From Panorpa germanica (Eukaryota; Arthropoda; Insecta; Mecoptera; Panorpidae), in assembly GCA_963678705.1 (NCBI GenBank), contig OY783216.1:9486001-9550000 (forward strand): a stretch of 64,000 bases of DNA. Reading direction: 5' to 3'. Below are positions 60,601 to 64,000 of this stretch, piece by piece. Numbering within the stretch: the stretch's first letter is position 1; every line of letters starts with the position of its first letter. The notes under the pieces were generated by a model, which made no database searches, was not told the DNA's origin, and was given only the letters and a program-made list of their open reading frames with translations. A program made the position numbers and the translations under genes.

Positions 60601-62801
60601 TGGAAAAGAAAGATGAAGAATGATTTATATTCAGAAATGAATAAACTCTGAGAAAGTCAAACTAACCTTCAGACATATTATCTTTGCAGTACGCGTTTGT
60701 AGACCCTGTACTTGGTTTACAACTCCAACTAAATAGCAAAGAACTTGGAGCATTAGAATCTTGCATAGGGTCACTTGAAGAAGTTCCATCAACAGCAAAG
60801 GTCTTAGTTACATCAACTTCTCGATAATGGCCTCCTTTAATCACTGGCTTAGGACGATCCATTTTATATTTCACATAACACTAAAAACAGTCAGGTTGAT
60901 AGTATTACAACAAATAGACTACATACGTCGACGAGAAAGAGAAAGGAGTATAACGAAAGGAATGGAATGACGACAGAGGAGGCAGAGAGAGGAAGAGATA
61001 ATAATATAATATTAATAAATTACATAAGTCATTGGCGTTAAACTTACTGTCTTTGAAGAATATCCAGACAAATCTTCGTCACTATTAAATTCACCAGTTT
61101 TTACAGTAATGCTCCAGGTGCCATGGATATTCTTAGACAGACCATGTGCAGGTATGCTTAATTGAGGTCCACTTCCTGTGAATTCGATTTTATTATTCTT
61201 CTCATCTTTTCCTACCCATGAGTAAGTTAGCTCGGAGTTTGACCCGCAACTTCGTGTAACCTCGGCCACAACTTCAGAATCCTTCGAAATTCGAATATAT
61301 AGAGGATCAGTTTCCTTGCTGTTACTGTAAATAACAGATTATTTTTATTATTTGTGTTATTCCTTGTAATTAATATTCCAATAATGAATCATACCATCCA
61401 CTCATTTTAATATATGGTTGGCACGATATTCTCCGTTTTATAACAGCCAGATAGTAATCGTGTTTCACTAAATTCTTCTTAGGATATCCATCGTAGTCTA
61501 CATAGAGAGTCAATTTGTATGTTCCCTCTTTACTTACTGGCCCAAAGTTTCCACCCATGTACACAATTGGATCTTTACATGGATAATAAAATACATTGCT
61601 TATGAAAATGATAAAACAGCATAATAAGGACACTACCCAGTAAATAATTTGGAGAGATAGGTCGTTAGATGAAGTTTCAGACTGCACAATATTCTTCTCG
61701 CTCATTACTTTTAACATATTAATATGCAGTTATTAAAGGGAGGCAGTAAAGGAAGAGGTGGATGGCGGAAATAGAGAAAAGAACGAGGAAAGAAAAGTAA
61801 CGCCAGAGGAGAAGTGATTTTAATCTGAAGTGACAAACAGACGAAGAGACAAAGAATATAAGAGGTGAGGAAACGATGAGAATGAAGGAGGACTAGGGAA
61901 AATGAAGGGTGAGAGTCAAGAGAAGAAGAAGCAGAAAAGTACTTTTGGAAATAGAAAGTGACAGTAGAGTAACCGCTCCTGGAGCAACAACCCTTGATGA
62001 AACCAGCGCTAAGAAACTCTGGGAAGTGTCGTTAAAACTCGTAGGAATAGAACAGGATCTGTATCCGTTTCCTGAGTGAGCCCTAAAGTGTAAAAAGTGA
62101 AAAGAAGAGTGTGTGGAGATAAAGAGAAGGAAGGGCAGAGTACAAATATAAATTGTTTACTGGGTAGCATAATAGAATGAAGATATTTACCCGTAGGATA
62201 GTCGTCAGCATTTCGCATGTGATACTTCTTCAACGCTATTTGTAAGGACCGTTCAAAAACAAATTTATCCAAAGCGTTACCAATAGTAATACTTTCATTA
62301 AAGATGACTCCTTTATCCAAAATGATACGGACGTTGTACAGCTCTTGAAAGTGTTCATTCATTACAAAAAGATAGATTCCTCTTTCATTAACGTAGGCTA
62401 TATGATTGAAGATCAAGCGTGGGTTTACTAAATTTGATTCAACTGCTATGTCACAATCTTTTCCTACAACATTTACTGCTTTGCAACGACAAAAATAGCC
62501 ACCGATGTGAGGTCTGAAACATTTATCGATAAAATGAAATGTTCTTGTATAGATTGAAAATAACCTTCCATACTTACATGCATTCATGGATTTCTTCATT
62601 GCATGGATTTTCAGCACAATGATCAATGACTTGGCTACATGTTTTTCCTGTATAGTAATTCTTCAAGCAGCTGCATTGAGGTTTTAAAATGGTTCCGCTG
62701 CAATATCCTTCAAAGTTGCAGACATCAGGGTAACAAGATGCGATTGACTGCACCTTGCCAACTACTGTAAACGGTAGTAAAATTAAAAAAATGGGGAACA
62801 T
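48700..62801 (-). CDS. Polycystin-1-like protein (REJ/GPS/PLAT, 11 TM), 'location of vulva defective 1' type
   Basis: Twenty-nine exons, phases consistent, 2746 residues. Exons: 62578-62801, 62191-62513, 61395-61572, 61048-61324, 60667-60880, 60443-60599, 60167-60373, 59901-60100, 59425-59831, 59239-59343, 58981-59063, 58740-58911, 58264-58593, 57995-58192, 57772-57930, 57238-57504, 56946-57173, 56350-56490, 56105-56244, 55280-55495, 54992-55216, 54739-54882, 54441-54624, 54224-54370, 53295-53506, 53029-53222, 52791-52949, 51753-51979, 48700-51222. Order: signal peptide (MFPIFLILLPFTVVG), two EGF-like units (22-95), REJ region (240-730), GAIN with GPS (C..W..C, then CRCRHFS; 1150-1190), TM1, PLAT (1250-1370: YCLAVHTG, TPSSLGQLRSITIW), TM2-6, polycystin extracellular domain, channel helices in the last exon (WNIVDMIILS, IRIWKVLRFARMF), ~580-residue cytoplasmic tail. 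Relatives act in cilia or sperm. The pore region (AFGFYDDFNYSTF) lacks the usual GD. An in-frame ATG at 62855 is an alternative start. The donor at 53294 is weak. Confidence 0.92.
51266..51731. repeat. MITE family gamma, full-length copy in a polycystin intron
   Basis: 466 bp. The left end ttatagcatatatatatgga pairs with the right end ccatatatatatatgctcta and aa. Long inner arms (gtgtgcgagagagaaaggta; gttctctatgcgcatg) repeat inverted at 51595-51665. The terminal TTA/TAA could be the target duplication, as in PIF/Harbinger elements. It lies in the intron between the last two exons. Fragments are at 3160-3293 and 6818-6853. Confidence 0.75.
52019..52638. repeat. Fold-back MITE, family epsilon, flanked by TTAA, in a polycystin intron
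   Basis: 620 bp. It starts TTAAGGTGAAAC and ends GTTTCACCTTAA. Arms of about 260 bp (52020-52278 and 52380-52638) are almost perfectly complementary: atagatggcgatactataca, ataaacgcgaatcaaaatct, gctatattttctagttaaat. TTAA at both ends suggests piggyBac-type mobilisation. The transcript of this intron could form a very long hairpin. Confidence 0.75.
53552..54208. repeat. MITE family alpha, copy 2, in a polycystin intron
   Basis: 657 bp, with terminal repeats aatgggcttgtgtcctatgt and gaggacacaagcccatt. The body is the same as copy 1 at 12291-12907, with an extra ~60-bp segment near 53845-53905. It fills most of the intron between exons 24 and 25. Confidence 0.8.
55496..56104 (-). other. Polycystin intron 19, nothing recognised
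   Basis: A 609-bp intron between two PLAT-domain exons, AT-rich. Short open frames on the plus strand have no recognisable content. No repeat was identified. Confidence 0.5.
56500..56905. repeat. Fold-back MITE, family eta, in a polycystin intron
   Basis: About 400 bp. The left arm aattattcgatatagctaca and cttttgttttgaatct is inverted at the right end as agattcaaaacaaaagatgt and agctatatcgaataatt. No coding capacity. It lies between exons 17 and 18. Confidence 0.7.
58630..58725. repeat. Possible LINE-derived purine-rich fragment in polycystin intron 12
   Basis: The stretch gtagattgagagaggtagga and ggtgcagaggaggtaaggcc resembles the purine-rich 3' part of the LINE copies at 18548 and 22412 in composition and short words. 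The identity is uncertain. Confidence 0.3.
60930..61003 (+). mobile_element. LINE fragment in polycystin intron 4
   Basis: The sequence gaaaggaatggaatgacgac followed by agaggaggcagagagaggaa matches the LINE inside the Helitron-like units (ttgaaaggaatggaatggcg and aggaggcagagagaagaa at about 19299-19340). This places independent pieces of the same LINE family in another gene. Confidence 0.6.
61726..61805 (+). mobile_element. LINE fragment in polycystin intron 2
   Basis: The sequence ttattaaagggaggcagtaa and gaagaggtggatggcggaaa matches the C-terminal LINE block at 19663-19715. It belongs to the same LINE family and ends at a similar place. The purine-rich sequence continuing to about 62000 may be more of it. 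Confidence 0.7.
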
Positions 62802-62855
62802 TTTATTAACGAAAGAATCAAGCAAATTATTTTGTTTTTGACTAGGTTGTTCCAC

Positions 62856-64000
62856 TATTTCAAAGCCTGCTTGTTAGTTATACTTGACCAAACAGTAAAC
62901 TGAGATTATTTTCTGGGTTAACTATTATTTTTCAAAGGAAACAGTTCACCCTGTCTTAGTTAACACATGGTTTATCAGAATGGGTTTGTGGCCTTTGTCT
63001 TAATTTCTATAAAACTGTACTATATTTTGATACAGTTGTTTACTAGAACCCTTTTTAATAACTTCTTATATGTTAGAAAATATTATCAATTAGAAACGTC
63101 ACTTTGTCACTTTAATTATTAAAGGGATTCAACGTTATAGAACATTCCAAAACATGTGACACAACGGCCGCTAAGTTGCTATCTCTTTTATACAACAGAA
63201 CGTAACAGACCTACCCTTAATAGTACAAACATGTTACGTCATAAATATGGCCGACATCTGTAACGCTAAAACTACAATTTAAATTTTTAATTGCTATATC
63301 GGAATGATCAACATTTAGATATTTATTAAAATAAAAACGCCACTACATTTTTTATTTTTCATTGTAACTTTTCAAACTTGTATTTCTTTTATGATCTGGG
63401 TTCGAACCCAAAGACACAACAGTCCTGCAGTAGCCTCTAACATCTTAAGGCATCAGTACCCTCAATTCTTCTAAAAACAATATACCATTACCTCATAATA
63501 CTAGAAAATATGAATAATTTACCTTATTTATAATTCATTTCGCTGTAAATCACGGCCGCCCAAGGTTGATGCAACATCTAGTTATTTTTGTATCTAAGTT
63601 TTCAGTATTACTCTTATTTCTTTATACAACATAATCATGAGCGTCCTTAATTGTGTTACTTGTATGAAACTACAATAGCGCATTACTGAATGTCATAATT
63701 CTATTACGATGTATATCAGTTTATGATTACATATTATGCAAACAATTTAGCGCCTGTCAATTGTTGCCTTGGTGCATTTGATTGACTCTGAGATGTTTCT
63801 CTCATTTTATACTTTATTCCTCTTATACTACGCCCCTGGTATCTTTCTAAATTACAATATCCATGTATATACAATTAAAATGATTCATGACAGTCATTTA
63901 ACTGTGAATCATCAAATTCTTCGCGAGACTCAATGGCAATCCATTCGACCATTCCCATTGGCTAATTCAACGATTATCAACTTCGTAAATGAGTTCAATT
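62856..64000. other. Upstream of the polycystin gene, no gene seen
   Basis: Should include the polycystin promoter. It contains MITE alpha copy 3 and a tRNA-like B-box word (ggttcgaaccc) at about 63400. No coding exon was recognised to the window end. Confidence 0.5.
62979..63345. repeat. MITE family alpha, copy 3 (right end missing)
   Basis: Begins aatgggtttgtggcctttgt and continues with the same blocks as copies 1 and 2 (aagggattcaacgttataga, caacagaacgtaacaga, aatttttaattgctatatc). The terminal repeat at the right end is absent. It is more diverged and shorter than the other two. Confidence 0.75.

Noticed and set aside
63385-63420. tRNA-like GGTTCGAACCC B box
   Set aside because: The T-stem does not pair beyond two bases on either strand and no D-arm or anticodon arm is seen. 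At most it is a decayed tRNA-derived SINE.

Overview
This is AT-rich animal nuclear DNA with spliced genes: GT-AG introns, many of them short, and conserved metazoan proteins. An insect is most likely. The reverse-transcriptase remnants in the central repeat array are of a type I know best from Hymenoptera, so a wasp or ant relative is my first guess and Lepidoptera the alternative. The order is not proven by the sequence.

Layout. 2080-11083 (+): the last four coding exons of a rhodopsin-like GPCR (TM5, TM6, TM7, cytoplasmic tail); its earlier exons lie left of the window. 15273-33338 (-): six exons of a procollagen galactosyltransferase (COLGALT/GLT25D). One intron (15653-31452) is filled by a 15.1-kb head-to-tail array of Helitron-like units (16056-31176), two of which carry the same 5'-truncated LINE. 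The C-terminal half of COLGALT is not visible. 34254-34898 (+): MOB1 (mats), divergent from COLGALT. 36204-41762 (+): DIS3, 11 exons, with an unrecognised 5-exon gene on the opposite strand inside its fourth intron (38012-39551). 41965-47484 (-): a type I membrane protein made of Ig-like modules, convergent with DIS3. 48700-62801 (-): a 29-exon polycystin-1-like protein with EGF, REJ, GAIN/GPS, PLAT, eleven membrane helices and a long cytoplasmic tail.

The genes do not form one pathway. DIS3 is the exosome nuclease, MOB1 a Hippo/LATS co-activator, COLGALT a collagen-modifying ER enzyme, and the polycystin a probable ciliary or sperm membrane protein. Outside exons the sequence is rich in small fold-back (MITE-like) elements of at least seven families, several in polycystin and GPCR introns.

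Exon models were made by hand from splice consensus, reading-frame continuity and remembered family alignments. Exon phases agree throughout: DIS3 sums to 2907 nt, the Ig protein to 2838 nt, the nested gene to 1221 nt and the polycystin to 8241 nt, all divisible by three. The main novelty candidates are the Helitron-like array, the apparently incomplete COLGALT, the nested gene, the A-B-A-B Ig protein, and a series of dynein-light-chain-like VQT motifs in the polycystin tail.
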